A DNA stretch of 64,000 nucleotides from Candidatus Hydrogenedentota bacterium (GTDB lineage Bacteria > Hydrogenedentota > Hydrogenedentia > Hydrogenedentales > CAITNO01). The stretch is taken from positions 1 through 64,000 of the forward strand of contig JAGPFE010000014.1 in NCBI GenBank assembly GCA_018056705.1, given 5' to 3'. The notes beneath the pieces were generated by a model. It saw only the letters and a program-made list of their open reading frames with translations. It ran no database searches and had not been told where the DNA came from. Shown here piece after piece: positions 63,584 to 64,000 of this stretch (positions within the stretch are counted from its first letter, which is position 1; each line of letters begins with the position of its first letter). The position numbers were made by a program, and so were the translations under genes.

Positions 63584-64000
63584 TCAGTTATCCGCGTTCA
63601 GGGCGGCCTGTGCCTGGGCCACGGTAAACCGGGACAGGTACAGCGCGCGCCCCACGATCACTTCGTCCACCCCCGCGGCCGCGAGACGACGGGCCGCGCG
63701 CAGGTCATCCAGGCTTGACACGCCACCAGACATGGTAACCGGAATGGTTACCGATTCCGCCACAGCCCGGGTCATTTCGTGATTGGGACCAGCCATCATC
63801 CCGTCGGACAGGATGTCCGTGTACACGATCCTGGCCGCGCCCAGTACCTCCGCCTTTTTCGCGAAACTCACGGGATCGGCGTCGGTTTCTTCCAGCCAAC
63901 CCTGGAGGGCCACCCGTCCGTTCCGCGCGTCCAGGCCAACAACAATCCGTCCGGGCCACGTCTCCGCGGCGTGCCGCAACAGTTCGGGGTCACGATAGGC
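63584..64000 (-). CDS. hisA: HisA-like phosphoribosyl isomerase (5' end missing)
   Basis: The frame is open to the window edge; the visible C-terminal 138 residues show the second half of the HisA/HisF TIM barrel: VVGLDARNGRVALQGW with the catalytic-region aspartate, ARIVYTDILSDGMMAGPN, and SGGVSSLDDLRAA. It would catalyse the ProFAR isomerase step of histidine synthesis. It is the first visible gene of the minus-strand operon, 22 bases before tyrA. Confidence 0.92.
   Translation of the reverse strand, partial: AYRDPELLRHAAETWPGRIVVGLDARNGRVALQGWLEETDADPVSFAKKAEVLGAARIVYTDILSDGMMAGPNHEMTRAVAESVTIPVTMSGGVSSLDDLRAARRLAAAGVDEVIVGRALYLSRFTVAQAQAALNADN

Overview
The window is high-GC DNA (I estimate somewhat under 60 percent) from a free-living Gram-negative bacterium. 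I see no insertion sequence, prophage or CRISPR array. A LolCDE-type lipoprotein exporter, lipobox and Tat-like signals, and a set of secreted or carbohydrate-active proteins (dockerin/IPT protein, Tat-type Gfo/Idh/MocA oxidoreductase, DUF2961/GH172-like protein, GH38 alpha-mannosidase, ceramidase-like protein, xylulokinase) suggest a polysaccharide-using, uncultivated lineage such as Hydrogenedentota, Sumerlaeota or Lentisphaerota. That placement is inference from gene content only.

Layout. 1-4.7 kb: the end of a dockerin protein, a convergent oxidoreductase, then a Tat-type protein translationally coupled to a degenerate glycosyltransferase. 4.7-7.2 kb: ABC exporter pair. 7.2-10 kb: phosphopantetheinyl transferase, thrS and tRNA-Thr(CGT). 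10.2-14.2 kb: an HTH-receiver protein, a Fur-family regulator, and the housekeeping run yicC-gmk-rpoZ-coaBC, in which yicC carries an apparent one-base frameshift. 14.2-23.6 kb: SOUL protein, GH38, an EIIA-zinc ribbon fusion, RluD-type synthase, xylB, ceramidase-like protein and a lipoprotein. 23.6-33.8 kb: glycosyltransferase, dCMP deaminase, topA, an inverted-repeat (MITE-like) element, an LRAT/TerB-like pair, DUF2961, purO-purB and a lipid-kinase-like protein.

33.9-42.4 kb is one chemosensory operon: cheA-cheX-cheY-cheD-cheR-cheD-HDOD-cheY-cheX-cheB. It has no receptor, free CheW or flagellar gene. CheA has two Hpt domains and four tandem 24-residue motifs that resemble the MshEN/GspE-N cyclic-di-GMP-binding motif. 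Converging on it is a LOV-SpoIIE phosphatase that keeps the photoactive cysteine, so this locus could join light, second-messenger and phosphorelay inputs. It is the most interesting part of the window.

43.7-52.7 kb holds a membrane-anchored CX5R phosphatase, a secreted trypsin-like protease with Calx-beta and calcium-binding repeats, and a surface-glycan-like group (radical SAM/SPASM, nucleotidyltransferase-methyltransferase fusion, an unknown transferase-like protein, YfhO). A promoter and terminator with no ORF between them mark a small-RNA candidate near 52.9 kb. 53.1-56.6 kb: rhomboid protease, membrane-anchored J protein, PHP hydrolase and two small membrane proteins. 56.6-64 kb: a tight minus-strand operon read hisA-tyrA-tmk-holB-ricT-tatD-HAD-lolC/E-lolD.
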